Part shown: in pieces, positions 41,655-50,118 of the stretch
Layout of the letters: every line of letters begins with the position of its first letter
Position numbering within the stretch: position 1 is the stretch's first letter
Notes under the pieces: generated by a model
Told to the model about the DNA's origin: nothing
The model's database searches: none
Seen by the model: the letters and a program-made list of their open reading frames with translations, nothing else
From: Radicibacter daui
Lineage (GTDB): Bacteria; Pseudomonadota; Alphaproteobacteria; Radicibacterales; Radicibacteraceae
NCBI GenBank assembly: GCA_030657355.1
Contig: CP131056.1
Location: 3,988,501-4,052,500, forward strand
DNA: 64,000 nucleotides
Reading direction: 5' to 3'
Made by a program: the position numbers and the translations under genes

Positions 41655-41739
41655 TGGTGCGGGCGGTCGGAATCGAACCGACACTCCTTTCGGAACCGGA
41701 TTTTGAGTCCGGCGCGTCTACCAGTTTCACCACGCCCGC
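41655..41739 (-). tRNA. tRNA-Leu (anticodon CAA)
   Basis: The minus strand folds as a class II tRNA. The acceptor stem GCGGGCG pairs with CGCCCGC, the D-arm is GTGAAACTGGTAGAC-like, the anticodon loop CTCAAAA gives CAA at 41703-41705, and the long variable arm contains CCGAAAGG. The T-arm is TCGGTTCGATTCCGA and an encoded CCA is at 41655-41657. The size is 85 nt including CCA. The leucine identity follows from the anticodon and the long variable arm. Confidence 0.95.
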
Positions 41740-41817
41740 AGCGCTGTCAGGCGCCGTTTCTGCCATGAAGGGCGCCGGCCTGTCCAGCAGGGAACAGCAG
41801 CAGGGCCCTGTCGGTTT

Positions 41818-42975
41818 TCAGGCAGCCGCTGCCTTTGCCATCAGCTTCTCGAAGGAGAAGGCGCCGATGGACAAATCCGTGCCTTGTTCCAGCGCCAGAT
41901 CGGCAAGGATTTCGCCGATCACGCTGGCGAATTTGAAGCCGTGGCCCGAACAGGGAGAGGCGATGACGATCCGGTTGCTGGCCGGTGCCAGATCGAGGAG
42001 AAAATCCTCCCCCGGCAGCAGCGTGTAGCGGCAGGTTGAATAACGGACCGCCCCCTCCGCCAGAAGCGGCAGGCGCCGGGCAGCAAACTCGCCCAGCAAC
42101 GCCTTGTCTGCCGGATTGGCAGGAGCGTTCGGCACTTCCGGGTTGATCGGCTCCCGGAAATGAGCGTGTTTGCCGATCTTGACACCATCCCCGCCAAGAT
42201 GCGGAAAACCGAAGAACGAGCCCTCCTCGCCCTCGTCGCGCAGGAAGACCGGCATCCGCCCGAGCGCTGTCGCCAGCGGGTCTTTCGAGCCAAACCAGCC
42301 AACCACCTGACGAATGGGGACGGCAATGCCGGCGAGCTCCGGCACCAGCCCGGCGATATAGCTGCCGGCGGCGACGATCACCGAGGCGGCACGGTATGCT
42401 GTATCGCCCGCCCGCACCGTCACCCCTTGCCCGTCCGGCTCGATGGCCGTGACCCGTTCGCCAAAATGCAGTTCGGCGCCGGCATCGCCGGCGAGGCGCA
42501 GCGCGGCCAGAATAGCGCGCTCTGGCCGCACGAAGCCGCCCTGTGGCTCCAGCACGGCGACTTCCCCCTCATCCAGCTGGAAAGCCGGGTATCGGCGTGC
42601 CATCTGCTCCCGGTCCAGCACCTCACGGGCAAGGCCATGCATCTTGCAGGAGGCGAGCACACCGGAGACGATCTTGCCCTCCGGCCGGCCGATCTGCAGC
42701 ACGCCGGTGATGGTCAGCAGCTCTTCCCGGCTGGCAGCCTCCAGCGCCCGCCAGTTAGCGTAGGCGCGGTGCAGCAGCGGCACATAGGACGGGTCCTCGA
42801 AATAACCGAGGCGGATCAGCCGGCTGTCGCCGTGGGAGGAACCATCGGGGTTGATGAGACTGGAACGCTCTATGCCCAGCACACGCTTGCCTCGCGCGGC
42901 AAGCTGCTGCACGGCATGCGCCCCCATGGCACCAAGACCGACGACGATGACGTCAAAAGCGCTACTGGCGCCCAT
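41818..42975 (-). CDS. MSOX/MTOX-type FAD-dependent amine oxidase (sarcosine / N-methyltryptophan oxidase-like)
   Basis: This 385-aa flavoprotein oxidises secondary amines such as sarcosine, N-methyl amino acids or pipecolate. The FAD fold is VIVVGLGAMGAHAVQQLAARG. Landmarks are SSHGDSRLIR (sarcosine oxidase signature), YFEDPSYVPLLHRAYANW and the segment STCRYTLLPGEDFLLD, whose cysteine aligns with the covalent FAD attachment cysteine of monomeric sarcosine oxidase. The final SPCSGHGFKFASVIGEILADL is also typical. The ATG at 42975 is chosen over a far upstream in-frame ATG. The exact substrate cannot be told. It is divergent from dsbB. Confidence 0.88.
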   Translation of the reverse strand: MGASSAFDVIVVGLGAMGAHAVQQLAARGKRVLGIERSSLINPDGSSHGDSRLIRLGYFEDPSYVPLLHRAYANWRALEAASREELLTITGVLQIGRPEGKIVSGVLASCKMHGLAREVLDREQMARRYPAFQLDEGEVAVLEPQGGFVRPERAILAALRLAGDAGAELHFGERVTAIEPDGQGVTVRAGDTAYRAASVIVAAGSYIAGLVPELAGIAVPIRQVVGWFGSKDPLATALGRMPVFLRDEGEEGSFFGFPHLGGDGVKIGKHAHFREPINPEVPNAPANPADKALLGEFAARRLPLLAEGAVRYSTCRYTLLPGEDFLLDLAPASNRIVIASPCSGHGFKFASVIGEILADLALEQGTDLSIGAFSFEKLMAKAAAA

Positions 42976-43226
42976 GGCTCTTTTCCTCGATAGCGTCAGA
43001 GACACGAGAGATGTGCCCTGTTGCCGCCGAGAGTGGCGCGACTGGCATCCGGTTGTAAAGACAACTTGGTCTCTTTCCGGCAGGACGCGACCGCTTGCCG
43101 CTTGCCTGCCATCTTTGCTCTCTTCATTAATAAGTTCCCGGGTTTGCCTGCCGGCAAATCGCTTCGCCAAAACCCACGCGGCCGCTCTTTTCCGCCGCCC
43201 GATGGAATGCCCCTTCCGGAGTTCCG

Positions 43227-43727
43227 ATGCGCCTTCTGTCCGCCCGCCTCCTTCCCCTGTGGGCCGCCCTTACCAGCCTTTTGACCATGAGCTATGTGTG
43301 GTTCGCCCAGCATGTGGAAGGTTACGTGCCCTGCCACCTCTGCCTGCTGCAGCGCAAGCCGCATGAGGCGGCCATCGTGGTGGGCCTGCTGGCGGCACTG
43401 ACCTGGACAAAACAGCGCTCGCTGAGCCTGCTGCTGCTTGTATTGCTGCTGGTGCTCTATCTGATCGGCGCCGGGATTGCCGGTTACCATGCCGGTGTCG
43501 AGCAGCAATGGTGGGAAGGCCCCTCCAGCTGCACGGCGGGTGCCAGTGGCGCGCAGTCTCTGGCCGAACTCAAGGCCATGGTGCTGGCGGCGCCGGTGAC
43601 GCGCTGCGAAGATATCCAGTGGACCTTCCTCGGCCTTTCAATGGCGGCGTGGAACTTCCTGCTGTCGCTGGGTCTGGCCGCCATCACCGCCATCGCCCTC
43701 AAGGGCCGTTTTGCGGAGAAGAACTGA
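43227..43727 (+). CDS. dsbB: Disulfide bond formation protein B
   Basis: This 166-aa inner-membrane quinone reductase has four helices and reoxidises DsbA. The first periplasmic pair is CHLC (Cys36/Cys39). The second loop has Cys102 (GPSSCTAG) and Cys127 (TRCEDIQW). This matches the alphaproteobacterial DsbB pattern. The gene overlaps coq7 by one base (TGATG), giving a redox-linked operon in which both products depend on ubiquinone. The start ATG gives the first helix immediately. Confidence 0.88.
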   Translation: MRLLSARLLPLWAALTSLLTMSYVWFAQHVEGYVPCHLCLLQRKPHEAAIVVGLLAALTWTKQRSLSLLLLVLLLVLYLIGAGIAGYHAGVEQQWWEGPSSCTAGASGAQSLAELKAMVLAAPVTRCEDIQWTFLGLSMAAWNFLLSLGLAAITAIALKGRFAEKN

Positions 43728-44293
43728 TGAGCCCTGCGCCCGCCCGCACAACCGGCCGCGGTCGCCTGCCCGGCGACCTGAAGCCCCGAGACCTGCTGGC
43801 GCGGGTCGTGCGGGTGGACCATGCCGGCGAATTTGGCGCCCAGCGCATCTATTCCGGTCAGATCGCCAAATTGCAGAAAAGCGAAAAGCGCCCCCTGCTG
43901 GAACATATGGCCGGACAGGAGCAGGAACATCTGGAGGCGTTCGAGGAAGAGCTGCGCCGACGCCATGTGCGCCCCACGCTACTGCATCCGCTCTGGAAGC
44001 TGGCGGGCTACGCCCTTGGCGCCGGAACCGCACTGTTGGGCGAGCGCGCGGCCATGGCCTGCACGGTGGCGGTCGAAACCGTCATCGACAACCACTACCA
44101 GCAGCAACTGGATGTGCTGGGAGACGACGAAGCTGCGCTCAAGGCCCGGATCGAGAAATTCCAGGCCGAAGAGCTGGAACACCGCGATATCGGCCTTGAG
44201 AACGAAGCCGAACTGACGCCGGCCTACGAGTTGCTGAGCGCCCTTATCCGCACCAGCACCCGCGCAGTGATCTGGGTGGCCGAGCGGGTCTGA
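43727..44293 (+). CDS. coq7: 5-demethoxyubiquinone hydroxylase Coq7/UbiF-type
   Basis: This 188-aa di-iron protein hydroxylates 5-demethoxyubiquinol late in ubiquinone biosynthesis. Iron ligands are Glu35 (AGEFGAQ), Glu65 and His68 (QEQEHLEAFEEE), Glu114 region (VAVETVIDNHY) and EELEHRD near the C-terminus. The start ATG overlaps the dsbB stop (TGATG), which means translational coupling. It is followed by a strong terminator. Confidence 0.94.
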   Translation: MSPAPARTTGRGRLPGDLKPRDLLARVVRVDHAGEFGAQRIYSGQIAKLQKSEKRPLLEHMAGQEQEHLEAFEEELRRRHVRPTLLHPLWKLAGYALGAGTALLGERAAMACTVAVETVIDNHYQQQLDVLGDDEAALKARIEKFQAEELEHRDIGLENEAELTPAYELLSALIRTSTRAVIWVAERV

Positions 44294-44326
44294 CCTGCAG
44301 GCCACCCTTCTCAACCGGACAAAAAC

Positions 44327-44362
44327 AAGGGCCGCTTCCATCCCCCGAAAGCGGCCCTTTTT
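44327..44362. terminator. Bidirectional terminator between coq7 and fadL-like gene
   Basis: A perfect 11-bp stem (44327-44337 with 44349-44359) is flanked by A-rich and T-rich runs. It serves convergent genes. Confidence 0.88.
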
Positions 44363-44389
44363 CCTTCCCCCCGAAAGGGTCTCAGCGTC

Positions 44390-45658
44390 TCAGAACTTCA
44401 GGCGACCCTGCAGGCCGATGATATGGACCTTGCCGCTGCTGGAAGCCTCAACCTGAGAGAAGCCGCTGGCGCGGGACAGGCTGATGTCTTCGTCCGAGAT
44501 GTTGATGTAGGTGTAGGCAGCGTCCATGCTGAACACATCGTTGAACTTGTAGCCAAGACCGGTGGAGAGCCACAGCCGGTTACCATCCGGCGTGCGCGAG
44601 GTACGGTAATCGTCCTGCGTCGGTGTCTCGTCGTACTGGATGCCGGCGCGGATGGTGAGGCTGTCTGTCAGATCGTGCTCACCGCCAATCGAGAAAGCGA
44701 AGGTATTCTTGTAGTTCTGTGCCACGGTCGTATCGAGGGCAGCATTATCGGCATCCACCGCAATTTCCTCGAAATTGCTCCAGCCAAACCAGTTGACCGA
44801 TCCCATCACACGCCAGTCGGGAGTGATGTCGTAGACGGCGCTTACGATTGCCATGTCGGGCAGGTCAAGGCCGGCGCTGCCATCCGAGGTGATCAGCGTT
44901 GCACCGGCATTGGAGAAGAGCGTCGCGGTTCCGTCGAGCTTGTGAGAGATCGCGCTGCGGTAAGAAGCGCCGAGCGTCAGCGGCTGCACGGGCTTGTAGG
45001 TCATACCGACGTTGAAACCATAATCCCAATCGTCACCCTTGACCCGGTAGAGCCGGTCCGTCGTGGTTGAACCGGTAACGGGGACCGCTGCTTCCAGCGT
45101 TGCTTCGGCACGCTGGATATCCACCCCGGCACCGATAGAGAACTGGTCATTGATCGCATACGCGATCGACGGGCTGACCTGATAAACCTTGAGCTCCGTC
45201 TTGGTGGAGTCATAGCGGCCGAACCAGGTCCTGCCATAGTCGCTGGCAAGGCCGAAGGGGGCACCGGCATGAACGCCAAGCCAGAGGTCGCCGTCCATCA
45301 GCGACATTGCTGCGGCACCAAACGGCACTGGCGTGGGGTCATAAGGGTTGCCGGGGTTGCCACTGCCCGCATTGGCCACACCGCCAAAGGTGGTGCCCTC
45401 GTCCTTGAGATCCGCCGAAGGGATAAGCAGATTCACGCCGGTTTCGGCCTGAAACTTTCCGCTCAGCCCGGTCATGTTGGCCGGGTTGAAATACATGCCG
45501 GCGACATCGTCGGACATGGCGGCACTGCCCGCGAAAGCGCGGCCGATACCGGTGACGGATTGTTCCTGGATGTAGAAGCCGGCGGCGCTGGCCGAGCCGG
45601 CGGCAATCAAGGCTATAGCGGCGCTGCTCGCGGCAAGCGCGTTCCTGAACGTCGACAT
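44390..45658 (-). CDS. OmpP1/FadL/TodX-family outer-membrane transport protein
   Basis: This 422-aa outer-membrane beta-barrel has a signal peptide (MSTFRNALAASSAAIALIAAGSASA) and the FadL N-terminal hatch sequence GFYIQEQSVTGIGRAFAGSAAMSDDVAGMYFNPANMTGLSG. The barrel strands alternate in aromatic residues and the last strand ends VHIIGLQGRLKF with a terminal Phe, as expected for BAM recognition. Members import long-chain fatty acids or other hydrophobic compounds; the substrate is unknown. GGGAGGAAAC precedes the ATG at 45658. Confidence 0.92.
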   Translation of the reverse strand: MSTFRNALAASSAAIALIAAGSASAAGFYIQEQSVTGIGRAFAGSAAMSDDVAGMYFNPANMTGLSGKFQAETGVNLLIPSADLKDEGTTFGGVANAGSGNPGNPYDPTPVPFGAAAMSLMDGDLWLGVHAGAPFGLASDYGRTWFGRYDSTKTELKVYQVSPSIAYAINDQFSIGAGVDIQRAEATLEAAVPVTGSTTTDRLYRVKGDDWDYGFNVGMTYKPVQPLTLGASYRSAISHKLDGTATLFSNAGATLITSDGSAGLDLPDMAIVSAVYDITPDWRVMGSVNWFGWSNFEEIAVDADNAALDTTVAQNYKNTFAFSIGGEHDLTDSLTIRAGIQYDETPTQDDYRTSRTPDGNRLWLSTGLGYKFNDVFSMDAAYTYINISDEDISLSRASGFSQVEASSSGKVHIIGLQGRLKF

Positions 45659-45776
45659 GTTTCCTCCCAAGCGGTTACCGCCTTGCCGCAGGCCGTTTGC
45701 CAGCCTTGCGGTTTCACTTTTATGGCTTTTTTGTAACCGGATCGGGAACGGACGTCCAGATAATTAGATAAGATAT

Positions 45777-46343
45777 CTAATCTTCGTGATCGAGCTCGGA
45801 ATCCCAGTATAAAAAATCCCGCCAACTTTCGTGAAGATAGTTCGGCGGGAAGCGTCTTCCATTTTCTTGCAGCTGCCAGGCACTGGGCCTTTCAGGACTG
45901 TGCCTGAGGTGCATGCCCACCTCGCGCAGCGTCTTGCTGCCCTTGCGCGAGTTGCAGGGGGAGCAGGCCGTCACGATGTTTTCCCAGCTCGTGCGCCCAC
46001 CCTTCACCCTCGGCAGCACATGGTCGAAGGTCAGGCTGTGGCTGCCCGGCCGCGACCCGCAATACTGGCAGGTGAAATCATCGCGCAGGAAAAGGTTGAA
46101 GCGGGTAAAGGCCGGCTTGCGCGAGGAGGAGACATATTCCTTGAGCGAGATAACCGACGGCAGGCGGATTTCCATGCTTGGCGAGCGCACCACGCGGTCA
46201 TACTCGCACACCACATTGACGCGGTCCTGGAACACCGCCTTGATCGCCTCCTGCCACGGCAGAAGCGACAGGGGGAAGTAGCTGAGCGGGCGAAAATCCG
46301 CGTTCAGTACAAGGGCCGGACAGTCACTGGGAGGCGGGGTCAC
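45777..46343 (-). CDS. HNH endonuclease
   Basis: This 188-aa protein carries a zinc-supported HNH domain: two Cys pairs CQYCGS and CSPCNSRKG flank TFDHVLPRVKGGRTSWENIVTAC, which contains the His-Asn-His core. The N-terminal ~80 residues (ADFRPLSYFPLSLLPWQEAIKAVFQDRVNVVCEYD) match a common chromosomal HNH family in alphaproteobacteria. There is no link to a mobile element here. The GTG at 46343 has AAGGAG about 10 nt upstream; the GTG two codons earlier (46349) is the alternative. Its cellular role is unclear. Confidence 0.88.
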   Translation of the reverse strand: MTPPPSDCPALVLNADFRPLSYFPLSLLPWQEAIKAVFQDRVNVVCEYDRVVRSPSMEIRLPSVISLKEYVSSSRKPAFTRFNLFLRDDFTCQYCGSRPGSHSLTFDHVLPRVKGGRTSWENIVTACSPCNSRKGSKTLREVGMHLRHSPERPSAWQLQENGRRFPPNYLHESWRDFLYWDSELDHED

Positions 46344-46559
46344 CCTCACGGCACTCCTTCGTCAACCTGCGCTGGAGGCCTTTCGCCTCCGACCCGGATG
46401 GCCCGAGCGGTCAACCGGATCAACCTTCATGCAATTTGTATCGCAAGCCCTATGGCACCACAATATCTGGATCGGATTGCGATAACGATCCCCTTATAGG
46501 AAAATAACATGACCGGGAAATGACGCCAGTGCCCGCAGTCACAGAAAGCGCCGAAAAAA

Positions 46560-46597
46560 CAAGACCTCCTGCGGCATTTTCGCCGCAGGAGGTCTTG
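46560..46597 (-). terminator. Terminator of the esterase gene
   Basis: A 16-bp perfect stem (46560-46575 with 46582-46597) has a 6-nt loop. Read on the minus strand it is followed by T6. It is 45 nt past the stop of the alpha/beta-hydrolase gene. Confidence 0.92.
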
Positions 46598-46641
46598 TCC
46601 GGGGCCTTGCGGCCCAGTCTTTCTTCCGCCCCGGCGACGGC

Positions 46642-47319
46642 TCAGCTGCCGACCGTCTCCAGAAGGTGCTGCTGCAGGAACTCGCCGGCTAGGCGAATGC
46701 CCTCCATATCGATGCCATGGGCAAGGCCCGGCCGGCGCACCGCCTTGACGCTAAAGCCGTTTTCCGCGAGCGCGCGGCCGGCAATCTCCAGCATTTCCAC
46801 CGGCACGATATCGTCGCGGTCACCATGCACCAGCAGCACCGGCGGACGGGCCCGCACCTCGCGCGGCAGACTGGCCGGGTCGATGAGCGCACCGGAAAAG
46901 CCGACCACGGCACCGACAGCGGACTGCCAGCGCGGTGCCACGAACAGGGACATCATGGTGCCCTGCGAAAAGCCCACCAGTGCAATACGGGAAGGCAGCA
47001 CCTTGTGCTTGCGCATCTGCTCATTGATGAAGGCATCGAGCACCGGAGCGGCCGACCGCACGCCGCGAATGCGCTCTTCCTGCGAAAAATCGCGCAGCGG
47101 AAACCACTGGTAGCCCATCGGCGCCATGTCGAAGGGTTGCGGCGCGTTGGGGGCGATAAACAGGGCATCGGGCAACATCTGCTGCCAATAGGGCACCAGT
47201 CCGATCAGGTCATTGCCGTCAGAGCCAAGCCCGTGGAGCAGGATGACAAGCTGTTCCGGCGGTTTTCCGGAAAGCGGCGGAACGGAAGGGCCGGAAAGGC
47301 CGGGCAGGGTCGTGCTCAT
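46642..47319 (-). CDS. Alpha/beta-hydrolase, phospholipase/carboxylesterase family
   Basis: This 225-aa serine hydrolase has the nucleophile elbow GFSQG (ALVGFSQGTMMSL), an acid in HGDRDDIVP and a histidine in GLAHGID, and the oxyanion loop LLHGLGSDGNDL. This matches the carboxylesterase/lysophospholipase (EstB/YpfH-like) family, which hydrolyses short acyl esters. The ATG at 47319 is used. The gene is divergent from gluQ. Confidence 0.9.
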   Translation of the reverse strand: MSTTLPGLSGPSVPPLSGKPPEQLVILLHGLGSDGNDLIGLVPYWQQMLPDALFIAPNAPQPFDMAPMGYQWFPLRDFSQEERIRGVRSAAPVLDAFINEQMRKHKVLPSRIALVGFSQGTMMSLFVAPRWQSAVGAVVGFSGALIDPASLPREVRARPPVLLVHGDRDDIVPVEMLEIAGRALAENGFSVKAVRRPGLAHGIDMEGIRLAGEFLQQHLLETVGS

Positions 47320-47417
47320 GGCCCAAGCTTTTCCGCTGCCGGCGAGGGGCTGTCAAGCCGGCCCCTCTGACGCAGCCCGGCTTGATTGCCCCGGTCCGTG
47401 CGCCCTATTTTCCTTCC

Positions 47418-48266
47418 ATGCACTTCATCACCCGCTTTGCTCCCAGCCCTACCGGCTACCTGCATCTCGGCCATGCCCGCTCGGCGCTGCTGTGCGCTGC
47501 CCGGGCCACTGCGGAGGGCGGGGTGATGCTGCTGCGCCTTGAAGATATCGACCGCACGCGTTGCCGGCCGGACTATGCCGAGGCAATTCTGGAAGACCTT
47601 ACCTGGCTCGGCCTCAACTGGCCGCAGCCGGTGCGCCGGCAAAGCGAGCATCAGGCCGATTACGATGCCGCCCTTGCCCGGCTTGCGCAGCAGGGGCTGG
47701 TCTATCCCTGTTTCTGCTCCCGCAGTGCGTTCCATGCCCGCCTGCCCGCCATCGGCCCGGACGGGCCGGTTTATGACGGCTTCTGCCGCCCCCTCTCCCT
47801 GGCAGAAAGAGAGGCGCGGCTTGCCGCAGGCCACGATCATTGCTTGCGGCTCGACCACAAGGCCGCCATGGCACTGGCGGGCCCGCTGGAATGGCTGGAC
47901 GAGCGTACCGGCACCGAGTTCGCCCGGCCCGAGTTCCTGGGCGATGTCGTGCTGGCCGGCCGCGAGAACGGCACCAGTTACCATCTGAGCGTTACGGTGG
48001 ATGACGGATTGCAGGGCATCACCCATGTCATCCGCGGCGAGGATCTTTTCCACGCCACCCATATTCACCGGCTGCTGCAGGCCGTGCTGGGCCTTGCCAC
48101 GCCGGTTTACCATCATCATCCGTTGATCATCGATCCGGCAACCGGCGGCAAACTCTCCAAACGGGACGGCTCGACGGCCCTGCGCCACTTGCGTGAGCAG
48201 GGCCTCGCCCCGGCTGATATCGCCCGGATGGCCGGCACCGGTATGGCGCCGACCCCAGGTGGATAG
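47418..48266 (+). CDS. gluQ: Glutamyl-Q tRNA(Asp) synthetase
   Basis: This 282-aa protein is a glutamyl-tRNA synthetase catalytic core without the anticodon-binding domain. It attaches glutamate to queuosine in the anticodon of tRNA(Asp). The HIGH-like motif is HLGH (FAPSPTGYLHLGHARSAL), KMSKS is replaced by KLSKR, and the extra zinc site CFC ... GFC is present, as in E. coli YadB. The 282-residue length fits GluQ-RS rather than full GluRS (about 470). The ATG at 47418 is chosen because family conservation begins there. Confidence 0.93.
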   Translation: MHFITRFAPSPTGYLHLGHARSALLCAARATAEGGVMLLRLEDIDRTRCRPDYAEAILEDLTWLGLNWPQPVRRQSEHQADYDAALARLAQQGLVYPCFCSRSAFHARLPAIGPDGPVYDGFCRPLSLAEREARLAAGHDHCLRLDHKAAMALAGPLEWLDERTGTEFARPEFLGDVVLAGRENGTSYHLSVTVDDGLQGITHVIRGEDLFHATHIHRLLQAVLGLATPVYHHHPLIIDPATGGKLSKRDGSTALRHLREQGLAPADIARMAGTGMAPTPGG

Positions 48267-48272
48267 AGCGCG

Positions 48273-48923
48273 TTACTTGGTGCCAAACAGCCGGTCGCCC
48301 GCATCCCCGAGGCCGGGCAGGATGTAGGCGTTTTCGTTGAGCCGCTCATCAAGGGAGGCCGTGAAGATCTGCACTTCCGGATGCGCCTTGGAGAGCACTT
48401 CCACCCCCTCGGGCACAGCGACCAGCGCCATGAAGCGAATGGCGTCCTTGGGAACGCCGTTCTTGACCAGAATGTCCACCGCATAGGCGGCGGAAAATCC
48501 GGTCGCCAGCATCGGGTCCACCAGCAGGAAGGTGCGGCCTTCCGGGGCTGGCAGCTTCACCAGATATTCCACCGGGCGCTTGGTCTCATGGTCACGGTAA
48601 AGGCCGATATGGCCGATACGGGCAGACGGCACCAGTTCCAGCAGGCCGTCTGCCATGCCAAGGCCGGCGCGCAGGATGGGCACCACCGCCAGCTTCTTGC
48701 CTTCCAGCTTGGGCGCATCCATCTCCACCAGCGGGGTACGGATACGCTCCAGCCGCATCGGCAGGTCGCGCGTCATCTCATAGCCCATCAGCATGGCGAT
48801 CTCACGCAGCAGCTGCCGGAAGCTCTTGGTCGAGGTCGTCTCATCCCGCATCAGCGTCAGCTTGTGCTGGATCAGCGGATGGGTGACGACATGCAGCGAC
48901 GGATAGAGCGGATGTGCGGCCAT
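48273..48923 (-). CDS. upp: Uracil phosphoribosyltransferase
   Basis: This 216-aa pyrimidine salvage enzyme converts uracil and PRPP to UMP. The opening [33 protein letters not shown], the [19 protein letters not shown] segment and the PRPP motif [13 protein letters not shown] are fully conserved, as is the uracil-binding [17 protein letters not shown] terminus. It is convergent with gluQ, with only 6 nt between stops. Confidence 0.95.
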   Translation of the reverse strand: MAAHPLYPSLHVVTHPLIQHKLTLMRDETTSTKSFRQLLREIAMLMGYEMTRDLPMRLERIRTPLVEMDAPKLEGKKLAVVPILRAGLGMADGLLELVPSARIGHIGLYRDHETKRPVEYLVKLPAPEGRTFLLVDPMLATGFSAAYAVDILVKNGVPKDAIRFMALVAVPEGVEVLSKAHPEVQIFTASLDERLNENAYILPGLGDAGDRLFGTK

Positions 48924-49178
48924 GAAGCGGCTGAACCTTTGGATTGCAGGCCGGCAGACAGCCTTTGACAGGCGGCGCCGGCGAAAATTGAAACTGGCCT
49001 TGCCGCTGTAAGGAAGGCGGATAAAGGCAGGATGCCCGAAGATTAGCCGCTCCCTGACCTAATGCAACGTTTGCGCGGCTGGCCGCTTGTGGCATGTGAA
49101 ACGGGAGAGCTTCCGGTGCAGCAGCACCCCACTGCCGCGCCGCCGCTTTCAAGGCTGCCGACTGATGCCTGACGGACG

Positions 49179-50099
49179 ATGAAGACGAACAAGAAGGCCC
49201 CGCCTGCCCCAGCAATCACCGCCCTGCCCGGCCGGGCAGGGGAGGAAATTGCGCCCACCAGCCTGCCGGCGCTACTGGCAACGGTGATCGACGATTACCT
49301 GCGCTGGGTCGGCCTGTGGCATCGCACGCAATTCTATGGCCAGCCGCTGCCAGCTGCCGCCGAGCCGCCCGCCTCCTTCGCGCGCTGGCGCACGGCGCTG
49401 GAAGCCCAGCAGCTTGCCCCGCAACCGATCGTGGCCCGGGTACTTGAAGACCAGCAGAAGCTGCATGAGCTTGCCCGCACCGCCCTTGCCCGCCACGGCG
49501 GACATCCGGGCGGCCCGCCGCTGGCCGACTATCAGGAGATCATCGGCACCTACGAGGCGCTGATGCGGCAGCTGCGCCGGGTGGAGCGCGCCTCCAACCT
49601 CGCCGCCTCCGGCATCGATCCGCTCACCGGCCTGCGCACCCGCGACGGGCTGCGCGACGAGCTTGAGCGCGAACTGGAGCGGCTGCGCCGCGGCGGAGAA
49701 CCCTTCTGCCTGGCCATTGCCGACATCGACCATTTCAAGGCCGTCAACGACCATTATGGCCATGATGGCGGCGACCGCGTGCTGGAGGCAACGGCCGCCC
49801 GCATCGGCCAGGCGATTCGCACTTTCGACGATGCCTACCGGCTGGGCGGAGAGGAATTTCTGCTCTGCCTCAAGCGCACACGGCTGGAAGATGCCTTCGG
49901 CGTGCTGAACCGCCTGCGGCTTGGCATGGAAGCAAGCCCGATTCCCCTGCCCGGTGGCGGCACCGTCACCGTCACCTCATCCTTCGGCCTCGTCGAGGCG
50001 GGACCCGCCAGCGAGATCGACGATCTGCTGGTTGCAGCCGACAAGGCGCTTTATCGCGCCAAGGAAGCCGGCCGCAACCGCATCGAGATCGCCGGCTGA
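49179..50099 (+). CDS. Diguanylate cyclase (GGDEF) with CZB-like N-terminal domain
   Basis: This 306-aa cytoplasmic protein has a C-terminal GGDEF domain that makes c-di-GMP. The active-site motif is GGEEF (YRLGGEEFLL). An inhibitory I-site RxxD lies five residues before it (RTFD). DIDHFKAVNDHYGHDGGDRVLE is also conserved. The N-terminal ~150 residues are helical and align by eye with the zinc-binding CZB domain of E. coli DgcZ, including the linker before DPLTGL. Compared with DgcZ as I remember it, three of four zinc ligands (His22, Cys52, His79) are replaced. It may have lost or altered zinc control. It is monocistronic and convergent with terC. Confidence 0.87.
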   Translation: MKTNKKAPPAPAITALPGRAGEEIAPTSLPALLATVIDDYLRWVGLWHRTQFYGQPLPAAAEPPASFARWRTALEAQQLAPQPIVARVLEDQQKLHELARTALARHGGHPGGPPLADYQEIIGTYEALMRQLRRVERASNLAASGIDPLTGLRTRDGLRDELERELERLRRGGEPFCLAIADIDHFKAVNDHYGHDGGDRVLEATAARIGQAIRTFDDAYRLGGEEFLLCLKRTRLEDAFGVLNRLRLGMEASPIPLPGGGTVTVTSSFGLVEAGPASEIDDLLVAADKALYRAKEAGRNRIEIAG

Positions 50100-50118
50100 A
50101 CCTCGCTGTTCCCGGGCC

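Noticed and set aside
45777-46343. HNH gene as homing endonuclease or part of a mobile intron
   Set aside because: It belongs to a common chromosomal family with no surrounding intron, repeats or interrupted gene.
49050-49178. Small gene before the diguanylate cyclase gene
   Set aside because: Short open frames here have no ribosome-binding site and no similarity. The stretch is taken as untranslated leader and spacer.
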